Origin: PRDV01 sp963710865
GTDB taxonomy: Bacteria; Babelota; Babeliae; Babelales; Babelaceae
Direction of reading: 5' to 3'
Assembly: GCA_963710865.1 (NCBI GenBank)
Contig: CAVQBR010000002.1
Location: 868,001 to 932,000, forward strand
DNA: 64,000 nucleotides
The notes beneath the pieces are model-generated. The model saw only the letters and a program-made list of their open reading frames with translations, did not search any database and was not told the DNA's origin. Position 1 is the first letter of the stretch. Every line of letters starts with the position of its first letter. The position numbers were made by a program, and so were the translations under genes. This document shows positions 1-7,446 of the stretch, piece after piece.

Positions 1-1
1 G

Positions 2-94
2 GAAAAGATGCGTGTCGGCACCTTGATTGCCGCAAAAGAAGTAGAACTGCGAGGTCGAAAAGCGTGGATGAAGAGTAAATTCGCACTTTCATAA
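2..94 (+). CDS. C-terminal end of an unidentified protein (partial)
   Basis: An open frame runs in from the left edge and ends at TAA 92-94. It gives about 30 residues rich in Lys, Arg and Glu. The piece is too short to assign a family. It is followed within 10 bp by a strong terminator hairpin, which supports it as the true end of a rightward gene. Confidence 0.55.
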   Translation, partial: EKMRVGTLIAAKEVELRGRKAWMKSKFALS

Positions 95-100
95 ATTATA

Positions 101-130
101 AAGGAGCCCGGTCAAAAACCGAGCTCCTTT
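101..130. terminator. Bidirectional intrinsic terminator
   Basis: A 13-bp inverted repeat with one mismatch (arms AAAGGAGC-CCGGT and ACCG-AGCTCCTTT around a short A-rich loop). It separates two convergent genes, the partial one ending at 94 and the minus-strand gene ending at 151. The outer T and A runs suit termination from both sides. Confidence 0.75.
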
Positions 131-150
131 CAACAAAAACTGCTCTTGTA

Positions 151-2250
151 TTAATCAAGTTGTCTTGGAAGCTTCTGTTTACGAAGTTCCTGTATCCATT
201 CTTGTCCTTTCTCATCACTTTGTTCGGCCGTGGCTTCTTGCTGTGTTATTGCTGAGCCGAGGGTGTAAAGTGGGTCTGAAAGAGGAATCTGTTTGACGAG
301 TTCATCAAGCTTTTTTGCAGGAATTATTGCGCCAAAATATTCTACTGACTTGAATGTTGAATCATTTCGTCCGTCATACCATCCAAGAACAAGATCTCCA
401 GTACAACAATCGAGTGCCATCGACTGGAATCCTCGGTTTGCAAAATCGGTTGTCGATATATCGATCGGATTTGACCATAATTGCCCGTTATCACGTGAAA
501 TGAGGAGGTAGATTCGTGCATTTTGTGAGTAATCGGGAAACTGGACCGACACGAGTGCATAGAGAGCTTGGCGTGTATCATCATAAATGATCGATTGAAT
601 GCTCTCTGGGAGGTATCCACGTATTGGTTGAGAATCTTGCAATGCTGGTACTTTAGGTGCCCACTGAATGGACAAACCATTATACATCGTCATATGCCAT
701 GGTCCGGCGTAATTCATATCTAGCGCACCTGGTGATTTGAATACGATGCCTAAGGGACCGACATACGTGCGGGTTGCATAAGGGGTTCCTTGGAACCAAA
801 CCCGGCCATCATTTGAGGCGGTGATGTCAGCAAGAATATTGTTATTAATGAGGCTTGTTAATTGTACATAAGAAGGAGTGCCTATTTGATTTAGATCGGT
901 AATCGGTACGAAACCTACAACTGGAGACACGCCTCTCTGTGAACCTGCGAAGATTTCAGCATCGACTACGAAATGAAGGCCATATTGACCTTGTCCATCG
1001 CCGCCAAAGCAGTATTGAGGATAATCATATTGGTCACGAGGAGGAAGCGGAGATAGTGTAAATAGATTTTGAAAGTTGATACCTTTGTCACCACTATAGG
1101 CAAACGTTGGAGTATTAATCTCATTTCCCATGCTGTCATAGAGATTGGTATATAAGTACCAGCAGCCACCAAACTTATCAAAAGCAACACCGCGACAATC
1201 GCCAGCTTCTGTTGGTACGCCGGTAGGTTGAACAGAAACTAGCCCATTGTAAGGCCACTTTTTTCCGCCGTCGAACGATACAGCTCGGTATATATTGCTA
1301 TATGGCACAGAAACATTAGTGACTACCGTCTCCCATGATACTACGATATTTTTTGGGTCCTTAGGGTTAATCGCAATGGCTGTATCTCCGACTAGCGAAC
1401 CAGCAGGTAGATTGGTCAGCTGAACAGGTTTATAGACTTTTAGAGTGCCGTCTTTGCGGATTTTGCCTACAGCGACCATGAGGTTCAAAGTGTTATTTGT
1501 TTTGTCAGGTATATTTGAGTTGTCACTCCATGCCCAAGCTACTCTTCCTCCACACGCAGCATTAACATGGTGGTCTCGAAGACTGATATTTGCAGCGAGA
1601 GCATTCGTAAATTGAGTGGTATTAGTAAATCCTGTGCTTATCTTAAAGTTTTCGCAAAGTTTTTCCTTAGGTTTTATGGTGTAAGTGATCGAGCAAGGCA
1701 TCATGACTTGTGGGCCTTGAGGAATGAGATTTCCGAATGTTCCGGTGCATTGTACTACCAATGCACCGGCATTCGTTACTGATAAGATGTAGCCATTTGG
1801 TGGGGTTGGCAGTGTGCTTGTTGGTTGAGAAAATGAGAATGGTAAGCTTAAGCCGTTGTTCGAAGCGGCTACAGTAGAGCGGTACACCAAGTCATTCGGG
1901 CGAACATCCGATGGCAAGAATCCATCTGAGGTATAGAGGTAGCCTCCGGGAGCTGGATGAAAATGGTCTTCGGATGCGACAGGCCCGGTTTGAAAGTTAA
2001 TTAAGGGAAGTATAAGCGTTACTTCAGAGCCATCATGTATAACCTCAATTGGCACCCAAAATTGTGTGCCTGCTACGGGGAAACCGTACCCATCGGATAA
2101 CTGCAGTTGAATGTTATGCTTAAAACATCTGCGCTCGCTGTGCTCAACTTTTTCTTTAGGATTATTCTGCTCTTTACCAAAGCAGACTCCTGAAAGCAAG
2201 GCGCTTATTGCAAAAATACCAAGGCTTGCTTGGAGGTGAGAAAATTTCAT
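151..2250 (-). CDS. Secreted sialidase-like (BNR/Asp-box) beta-propeller protein
   Basis: A 699-residue protein with a clear N-terminal signal peptide (residues 1-25, ending near VCFG). The central and C-terminal parts contain two Asp-box-like motifs, SFDGGKKW at residues 325-332 and SRDNGQLW near residue 600. These are typical of sialidase-fold beta-propellers. The N-terminal 200 residues look like a separate beta-rich domain with several cysteines. The sialidase catalytic arginine triad cannot be recognised, so enzymatic activity should not be assumed; a binding role or another glycosidase activity is equally possible. The start has a GGGAC-like site just upstream. It stands alone, convergent with the gene at the left edge. 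The propeller assignment is likely, the function unknown. Confidence 0.75.
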   Translation of the reverse strand: MKFSHLQASLGIFAISALLSGVCFGKEQNNPKEKVEHSERRCFKHNIQLQLSDGYGFPVAGTQFWVPIEVIHDGSEVTLILPLINFQTGPVASEDHFHPAPGGYLYTSDGFLPSDVRPNDLVYRSTVAASNNGLSLPFSFSQPTSTLPTPPNGYILSVTNAGALVVQCTGTFGNLIPQGPQVMMPCSITYTIKPKEKLCENFKISTGFTNTTQFTNALAANISLRDHHVNAACGGRVAWAWSDNSNIPDKTNNTLNLMVAVGKIRKDGTLKVYKPVQLTNLPAGSLVGDTAIAINPKDPKNIVVSWETVVTNVSVPYSNIYRAVSFDGGKKWPYNGLVSVQPTGVPTEAGDCRGVAFDKFGGCWYLYTNLYDSMGNEINTPTFAYSGDKGINFQNLFTLSPLPPRDQYDYPQYCFGGDGQGQYGLHFVVDAEIFAGSQRGVSPVVGFVPITDLNQIGTPSYVQLTSLINNNILADITASNDGRVWFQGTPYATRTYVGPLGIVFKSPGALDMNYAGPWHMTMYNGLSIQWAPKVPALQDSQPIRGYLPESIQSIIYDDTRQALYALVSVQFPDYSQNARIYLLISRDNGQLWSNPIDISTTDFANRGFQSMALDCCTGDLVLGWYDGRNDSTFKSVEYFGAIIPAKKLDELVKQIPLSDPLYTLGSAITQQEATAEQSDEKGQEWIQELRKQKLPRQLD

Positions 2251-2552
2251 GTGTCGGTCCCTTCAAATTAAGATTATTATGTATTTGTTTAACACAGTTT
2301 GAGCATGGTAAGGCATCGCTTGAATTTTATTCGCCGTTCTCCCTTCTAGAGGGTTGGCTTGTAAATAGTATCAATGTGCTTATTGCTGCTCTTATACGTT
2401 CGTCTTCGATACGATAGCAAATGACAGGTTTAAAAATCAATAGTTTGAAGATGGAGTTTGTCGTAGCTCACTCTATGCTGACTTGGTCGATGCAGGAGTG
2501 GTCTTTAGGGCCCGTGGAGAGTGGGAAATCCATTACTGTTATAATGGGGGCC

Positions 2553-2613
2553 TACATGGAAAATAACATGGAAATACATGGAAGCTTATTTTTTCCATGT
2601 TATTTTCCATGTA
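2553..2613. repeat. Perfect 22-bp inverted repeat in a gene-free stretch
   Basis: The gap 2251-2655 has no convincing gene. It holds a perfect 22-bp inverted repeat, 2553-2574 and 2592-2613, with a 17-nt spacer. Each arm itself contains the pentamer-like unit CATGGAAAA twice, and the spacer carries a further CATGGAA. It lies 43 bp beyond the stop codon of the minus-strand oxidase gene. It could work as a transcription terminator for that gene, although the U-run is poor, or be a binding site or a small mobile palindrome. Confidence 0.7.
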
Positions 2614-2655
2614 TCGAATTATGCTTCCTAATGGGCTTATTTTAAACTTAATTGC

Positions 2656-4053
2656 TTAAAGATTAAACAGCTTATAGGTTTCAAGGAAGTTATTCATGAA
2701 CTTGTTATGCGGATCATAGAGTTTCTTTATCTTTTTGAATTCATCTATCCGTGGATATGCTTGGTGAAGCTGCCTTGAACTGCCAAATAATTGATAGGGC
2801 AAGTAATAGGTTCCTCCAGAGTCAAGTGCAGCATCGATGAGTTCCCGCGTCCAGTCCTTTGCTTGTTTTAAGCCGGCCTTTGTATTTACGATATTGATGT
2901 AAAATACTAATGAGAAACATTCAGTAGCGGAATATGAAAGGAGAGACTCAGTATTTTGTTGCACATAGCGTATCGATATGTTAATAACATTAATGTTGTT
3001 ACGCTTTACTATTGCGCGCATTTTTACAACAAAGGTCTGAAGGTTTATAAGTGGTATGAAATACTCCTGTAACACACTCGTGGTTGGAATGCGAAATAAT
3101 GGCTCGAGGGTATTAACCGTTGAGCTCATTTCATAGTTGCGGCTTACAACGCACTGACCGGTTTTACGATCTACGGATGGCCGAAGTTTCTGTAAAATGG
3201 GAACACGTCGTAAGAGTTGCTCAGCAAGCATATGTCCTACATAGTACGTCTGAGCCGTTTGGAGGGGTTCCTGGATTGTCAGAGGTTTGTTTGTCTTGTA
3301 CCATGTATTAGTACAGACTGTAATAAAGTCTGGTGGATAGAGATTTGCATTGTGCAGCATTGCATCTGAATCTTTTAAGACTTGACTGTGGAAAAAAGAG
3401 GGATAGAGCCCAATCGGCATTTGATCAATGTCTTGAACAAGATTCGTATTGGTGGTCAGCGAAATTGTTGCTTGCGTAATAATCCCAACTGCGCCGTACC
3501 CACCAATTGCTGCTGCAAACAGTTCAGGATGTTCTGATCGGCTGGCGGTGACAAGTTGCCCATCGGCAAGCATAATCTGAATGGAGATAATTGTCTCAAT
3601 GAGTGGTCCATAATGGATATCGCGTCCATGTACATTTACGCTTAACGATCCACCTACAGTAAAGTCATTGTAGGATTGCATAACTTTAATAGCGCAGTTG
3701 TAGGGGGCTATACGTTTTTGTATAGCACGCCAGGTAATACCAGCCTCGACAGTAATTTCACGAGCTGTCCGATCAAAATGTTTGATTGCGTTGAGTCTAG
3801 TCATGTCTATAAGAATTCCATCCGGGTAGGAGATGTGGCCACCTTGGCTGAAGCGGCCACCGGCAATTGAAAGAGGATGCTTTGCACGTTGTACAATTTT
3901 TTGCAACTCTTTGATCGAATGTGGCTTGCAAATATGTGCAACAGAGGTGACTGTCGTCTGGCTTACATCGGTGATATTCTTTTTGTTAAAACTGAAGGGG
4001 TTGAATGCTGCGGAAAGTGCCGAAAAAAAGGTACAGGCAAAAAAATAGTGCAT
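2656..4053 (-). CDS. FAD-binding (PCMH-type) oxidoreductase, sugar-1,4-lactone oxidase family
   Basis: A 465-residue protein. After a short hydrophobic N-terminus (probable signal peptide), residues about 35-200 form an FAD_binding_4 (PCMH) domain: the PLSIAGGRFSQGG stretch is the pyrophosphate-binding loop and NVHGRDIHYG a later FAD contact. The C-terminal half matches the length and style of D-arabinono-/L-gulonolactone oxidases, which oxidise aldonolactones. The substrate cannot be read from sequence. Start chosen at the ATG giving the hydrophobic leader. The 5' 200 bp and upstream region have been duplicated just to the right, leaving a truncated second N-terminus at 4925-5152. Confidence 0.8.
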   Translation of the reverse strand: MHYFFACTFFSALSAAFNPFSFNKKNITDVSQTTVTSVAHICKPHSIKELQKIVQRAKHPLSIAGGRFSQGGHISYPDGILIDMTRLNAIKHFDRTAREITVEAGITWRAIQKRIAPYNCAIKVMQSYNDFTVGGSLSVNVHGRDIHYGPLIETIISIQIMLADGQLVTASRSEHPELFAAAIGGYGAVGIITQATISLTTNTNLVQDIDQMPIGLYPSFFHSQVLKDSDAMLHNANLYPPDFITVCTNTWYKTNKPLTIQEPLQTAQTYYVGHMLAEQLLRRVPILQKLRPSVDRKTGQCVVSRNYEMSSTVNTLEPLFRIPTTSVLQEYFIPLINLQTFVVKMRAIVKRNNINVINISIRYVQQNTESLLSYSATECFSLVFYINIVNTKAGLKQAKDWTRELIDAALDSGGTYYLPYQLFGSSRQLHQAYPRIDEFKKIKKLYDPHNKFMNNFLETYKLFNL

Positions 4054-4181
4054 ATGGTCCTTTGGTAATTGTATGTGCTTCTACGATACCGAATTTTCTT
4101 GCAAATGCAAATGGGTCTAAGAGTGTTCTGGATATGAGAGAATTGAGTTGAGGAAAAATGAGAGAAGCAAGTAGTGAGCTT

Positions 4182-4209
4182 TTGACGAAGCAGGTGTATT
4201 GTGTAAAAT
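4182..4209 (+). promoter_or_regulatory. Sigma70-like promoter of the first secreted paralogue
   Basis: TTGACG (4182-4187) and TAAAAT (4204-4209) with a 16-bp spacer, 42 bp before the start codon. The same TTGAC-16-TAAAAT arrangement precedes both other paralogues. Confidence 0.65.
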
Positions 4210-4250
4210 TATGAGGAACAGTTTATTTTTTAGCATTGAAAGGCTTTCAC

Positions 4251-4841
4251 ATGAAAAACTATCTTTTATCCATGCTAGCACTAGTAAGCTTAGCATCAGG
4301 TATGATCCATGGCTCAAAATTTGAAGATGTTTTCAACGCTGTTGAGAAACAAGATCGGTCTCGATTAAAAAGGGAGCTGCTGCAAGAGGGAGTGATTACA
4401 CCACCACAATTTAAGCAAGCAATTGGCGAGGCTGAGAAGATTCATAAAAAACTTGCCGAGTCGCTCACAATTTTTACGAGTAAAAAAGATCTTGCTCTGT
4501 TGACTTTTGGTTCTTTCTTCGCATATTACTTTGGGAAGTATGCAGTAAGAGACCTGGCTATATGGCAAGGGTGGACCAAACAGCTGCCTGATATTGATTG
4601 GGAAAATATGATAAAACAGGCCCAAGGTCATCCCGGTGTCAGATTTCATGATACTACCTCAGAAGAAAGATTGGCGTGTGCAATCAGTGCGGCAATTGGG
4701 CTAGGATTTTTCTCTGGATTTTGTTATATGGCTCTCAGGGGTTACCAATGTGCCTATGGCAGTGTCGCTGTTGAAAATGCTCGACTCATTCTAGAGGATC
4801 TAAAAAAGGCAGAAAGGCTGTCAGCCAGCGATTTAGGCTGA
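4251..4841 (+). CDS. Secreted/membrane protein, family of three paralogues (copy 1)
   Basis: A 196-residue protein of no recognised family. The start is ATG 4251, preceded by GAAAGG at 4239-4244, and gives a signal peptide ending near SGMIHGS. An upstream in-frame TTG overlaps the ribosome site and is rejected. Features shared with the paralogues are the block SLTIFTSKKDLALL near residue 75, a hydrophobic segment after it, a second one near residues 140-160, and the C-terminal signature GYQCAYGSV-VENAR. Two hydrophobic segments with the signal peptide suggest an inner-membrane or exported membrane-active protein. It is followed by a strong terminator, so it is a single-gene unit. Confidence 0.75.
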   Translation: MKNYLLSMLALVSLASGMIHGSKFEDVFNAVEKQDRSRLKRELLQEGVITPPQFKQAIGEAEKIHKKLAESLTIFTSKKDLALLTFGSFFAYYFGKYAVRDLAIWQGWTKQLPDIDWENMIKQAQGHPGVRFHDTTSEERLACAISAAIGLGFFSGFCYMALRGYQCAYGSVAVENARLILEDLKKAERLSASDLG

Positions 4842-4867
4842 CCTGGAATTGCCATCCAAATTATTGA

Positions 4868-4892
4868 GGGCTTCTTTCGAGAAGCCCTTTTT
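4868..4892 (+). terminator. Intrinsic terminator after paralogue 1
   Basis: GGGCTTCT / AGAAGCCC stem around a TTCG loop, followed by a T5 run. Confidence 0.85.
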
Positions 4893-4924
4893 CTTACCTC
4901 ATTATCTTTCGTTGTTTTGGTAGT

Positions 4925-5152
4925 CTAGGTTAGCAATACACCTTGACTGCAGCGGCCACCGGCAATTGAAAGAGGATGCTTTGCATGTTGTACAATCTTT
5001 TGCAGCTCGTTGATCGAATGTGGCTTGCAAATATGTGCAACAGGGGTGACTGTCGTCTGGCTTACATCGGTGATATTCTTTTTGTTAAAGCTTAAGGGAT
5101 TGAATGCTGCGGAAAGTGCCGAGAAAAAGGTACAGGCTAAAAAATAGTGCAT
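4925..5152 (-). pseudogene. Truncated copy of the FAD oxidoreductase N-terminus
   Basis: The open frame repeats the first 70 or so residues of the oxidase at 2656-4053 with only a few changes (HICKPHSI-ELQKIVQ, PLSIAGGR). After the AGGR-SQG motif it runs into unrelated sequence and stops. It is the edge of the tandem duplication, lacks nearly all of the FAD domain and cannot be functional as an oxidase. Confidence 0.85.
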
Positions 5153-5279
5153 GTGGTCCTTTGGTAATTGTATGTGCGTCTACGATACCGAATTTGCTTG
5201 CACATGCAAATGGCTCTAAGAGTGTTCTGGATATGATAGAATTGAGTTGAGGAAAAATGAGAGAAGCAGTAGTGAGCTT

Positions 5280-5307
5280 TTGACGAAGCGCGCGTTTTGT
5301 GTAAAAT
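5280..5307 (+). promoter_or_regulatory. Sigma70-like promoter of the second secreted paralogue
   Basis: TTGACG (5280-5285), 16-bp spacer, TAAAAT (5302-5307). It is a duplicate of the promoter at 4182-4209; the spacer has diverged while both hexamers are unchanged. Confidence 0.65.
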
Positions 5308-5349
5308 TAAGAGTGAACAGTTTATTGTTTAGCATTGAAAGGCTTTCAC

Positions 5350-5928
5350 GTGAAAAAATATCTTTTATCCATGCTAGGACTAGTAAGCTTAGCATCAGGT
5401 ATGATCCATGGCTCAAAATTTGAATATGTTCTGAGCGGTATTGAGAAAGAAGATCGGTCTCGAGTAGAAAAGGGGTTGCTGCAAGAGGGAGTGATCACAC
5501 CACCACAATTTAAGCAATTAATTGGCGCGGCTGAGCTGATTTACAAAAAACGTGCTAAGTCACTCTCAATTTTTACGAGTAAAAAAGATTTTGCGCTACT
5601 GATTGGTGGGGCTTGCTTAGCATATTTCTTGGGAGATGACTTACTAAAGAACTTATCTATATGGCAAGGATGGACTAAAGAGGTACCTGATGATAGCGGT
5701 TGGGTCAGTAGATGGTGTGGTGATATCGACTATCATGAGACTACCGCAGAAGAAAGAGCGGGTTATTTGATTCCTGTTTTACTGGAACTAGGAGGAACTA
5801 TTGGATCTTGCTATATGGCTCTCAGGGGCTATCAATGTCCTTATGGCAGTGTTTCTGTTGAAAATGCTCGACTCATTTTAGAGGATCTAAAGAAGGCAGA
5901 AAGGCCATCAAGCAGCGATTTAGGCTGA
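5350..5928 (+). CDS. Secreted/membrane protein, family of three paralogues (copy 2)
   Basis: A 192-residue duplicate of the gene at 4251. The start position corresponds to the ATG of copy 1 but has become GTG (5350), with GAAAGG at 5338-5343. The signal peptide and C-terminal block GYQCPYGSV-VENAR are nearly identical. The middle, residues about 85-155, has diverged strongly, with different charges around the second hydrophobic segment. Terminator and promoter are also duplicated. Uneven divergence suggests selection for change in the central region after duplication. Confidence 0.75.
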   Translation: MKKYLLSMLGLVSLASGMIHGSKFEYVLSGIEKEDRSRVEKGLLQEGVITPPQFKQLIGAAELIYKKRAKSLSIFTSKKDFALLIGGACLAYFLGDDLLKNLSIWQGWTKEVPDDSGWVSRWCGDIDYHETTAEERAGYLIPVLLELGGTIGSCYMALRGYQCPYGSVSVENARLILEDLKKAERPSSSDLG

Positions 5929-5955
5929 GTTTGAATTTGCCACCCAAATTATTGA

Positions 5956-5980
5956 GGGCTTCTCGAAAGAAGCCCTTTCT
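5956..5980 (+). terminator. Intrinsic terminator after paralogue 2
   Basis: GGGCTTCT / AGAAGCCC stem with CGAA loop and short T run. It is the duplicate of the terminator at 4868. The following 225 bp to the next promoter hold no supported gene. Confidence 0.75.
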
Positions 5981-6205
5981 CGTGCCTTATTATCTTTTGT
6001 TGTTTTGGCAGCCCAGTCCAGCGGGCCGCTTTCGAGATAGTATGAAGGCCTAGCATTGAGGCGGTCCTTAATTCTGCATTGAGCCTCATGAAATGTGTGG
6101 GTTCTAGTAGACTGATTTTCGACGTCATGTCTCATATCTTAGGAATCTACTGCGCGACTTCAATCTAGAAAGAAACCGTTGAATATGTGTTAGATTACGG
6201 GGCGT

Positions 6206-6233
6206 TTGACCCAGTAAGCCTATCTTGTAAAAT
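6206..6233 (+). promoter_or_regulatory. Sigma70-like promoter of the third secreted paralogue
   Basis: TTGACC (6206-6211), 16-bp spacer, TAAAAT (6228-6233). It has the same geometry as the two paralogous promoters although the flanking sequence is different. Confidence 0.6.
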
Positions 6234-6273
6234 GAGAAGTGGACAATTTAATTTTAAATAGAAAGGTATTCTT

Positions 6274-6837
6274 ATGTTTATTTGGCTTATAGTCGTAGGG
6301 CTATCATCTGGAATGATGTATGCCTCAGAATTTACCATGGCTCAGCTTGGAGTGAATGAAGGAAGCCTCCGTACTGTAGCTGGGAATCTAAAGAGCCTTA
6401 CCAGCGACCAATGTGATCAGTTAATCGGCGAATCTACCGCTCGCCATACAGAGCTGGCTAATTCACTTACTGTTTTTACGAGTAAAAGGGATCTTGCTAT
6501 GCTGGTCTTTGGTTCGTGGTTTTGTTTGAGTGCCGGGAACTCGTGTCTCCATAACCTGTCCATTTGGCTCGGATTGAAAAAGGATCGAGTGATAGATATA
6601 AGTGATCCTGATTGGAGGAAAAACTTTCTGAAAGACGGCACATTACATTATAGAGATAACACTGAAGAGGAAAGGCCGGGATATTTGTTATCTGCCCTTG
6701 TGGCGGGATGTAAGACCGCTTTGTGGGGCTATATGGCAATGAGGGGGTATCAATGTGCCTATGGAAGTGTTCCCGTTGAAAATGCACGACGCATTACGGA
6801 ACTTATAAAAACACAGAAAGGCACCATAAAAGCTTAA
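6274..6837 (+). CDS. Secreted/membrane protein, family of three paralogues (copy 3, divergent)
   Basis: A 187-residue, older member of the family at 4251 and 5350. ATG 6274 follows GAAAGG (6260-6265). It keeps a short signal peptide, the SLTVFTSKRDLAML block, NLSIW before the variable centre, and the C-terminal GYQCAYGSV-VENAR signature. The rest is poorly conserved. It was not part of the recent 1.1-kb duplication, showing the family had expanded here before. No function is known. Confidence 0.75.
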   Translation: MFIWLIVVGLSSGMMYASEFTMAQLGVNEGSLRTVAGNLKSLTSDQCDQLIGESTARHTELANSLTVFTSKRDLAMLVFGSWFCLSAGNSCLHNLSIWLGLKKDRVIDISDPDWRKNFLKDGTLHYRDNTEEERPGYLLSALVAGCKTALWGYMAMRGYQCAYGSVPVENARRITELIKTQKGTIKA

Positions 6838-6863
6838 ATCTCTGAAAATTCATGTAAGATAGT

Positions 6864-6887
6864 GGGTTTCTTTCGGGAAGCCCTTTC
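6864..6887 (+). terminator. Intrinsic terminator after paralogue 3
   Basis: GGGTTTC pairs with GGAAGCCC (one G-U pair) across a short TTTC loop, then T-rich sequence. Confidence 0.65.
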
Positions 6888-7002
6888 TTACGTTCTTAGG
6901 CATAGAGAATTCACTTGGACCGTGGTGAGCTTTCTAAGAGGGAAAACTTAATCGAGATGCGAGAAAGTGACGTGTTGATAGAGGTAATCCCGATAGGAGG
7001 CT

Positions 7003-7356
7003 CTAGATAACTAGGAAGCATACACAGGAATGATGTGTCTTTTTCTGGATCTTTACTGCCTTGCGGCAGTAATACTTTAATAATGTGTGATGGCTGCTTC
7101 TATGGCTACATCTTTCTCTGAGTCCATGGAACCTCAATGAAGTATTCCCAGTCACAACGCTGCCTTCAGTTCGGAAAGGGCATAGGCATGCGAGTACTTC
7201 ATTGATGCCATAATACCTAAGCGATGATTGAGCCTGTAATGGCGCAGGTCTTTCTGATTTCCCGAGAGTTTCAGAAAAACCTTGTATGGCTCTTAGTTTT
7301 GGGCCTGGTACAAAGGTGACTGGAATGCCGAGGTTGAGGCACAATTTGTAATCCAT
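7003..7356 (-). CDS. Doubtful 117-codon open frame, divergent from uvrB
   Basis: The frame begins at an ATG preceded by AAAGGAAA at a normal distance. The product is rich in Cys, His, Ser and Arg and resembles no family I know. A perfect 8-bp hairpin, TTACTGCC / GGCAGTAA with a 4-nt loop, lies inside it at 7053-7072. The composition looks more like noncoding or decayed sequence than a soluble protein. It may instead be untranslated DNA between the terminator at 6887 and the uvrB promoter. Confidence 0.3.
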   Translation of the reverse strand: MDYKLCLNLGIPVTFVPGPKLRAIQGFSETLGKSERPAPLQAQSSLRYYGINEVLACLCPFRTEGSVVTGNTSLRFHGLRERCSHRSSHHTLLKYYCRKAVKIQKKTHHSCVCFLVI

Positions 7357-7376
7357 TACATTTCCTTTGGTTGGAT

Positions 7377-7405
7377 TTGTGACAAAATAGAATTTATGCT
7401 ATACT
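7377..7405 (+). promoter_or_regulatory. uvrB promoter
   Basis: TTGTGA (7377-7382), 17-bp spacer, TATACT (7400-7405), 42 bp before the uvrB start. I see no obvious LexA-type palindrome overlapping it. Confidence 0.6.
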
Positions 7406-7446
7406 ATATCTAAAAGTTATAAGAAATTAAACATGCAGGTGAGAGT

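Larger units (their letters stand above)
3853..6010. repeat. Tandem segmental duplication, two copies of about 1.1 kb
   Basis: The segment from about 3853 to 4930 recurs almost in full at about 4953 to 6010. It covers the first about 65 codons of the oxidase, the divergent intergenic region with its promoter, a complete secreted-protein gene, its terminator and about 50 bp beyond. Identity is high in the oxidase 5' end and promoter and lower inside the secreted-protein gene. The junction lies near 4935-4952. Breakpoints are estimated by eye to within about 20 bp. Confidence 0.85.

Noticed and set aside
5920..6135. Minus-strand frame of 71 codons after the second secreted paralogue
   Set aside because: Overlaps the terminator and has no ribosome site or similarity.
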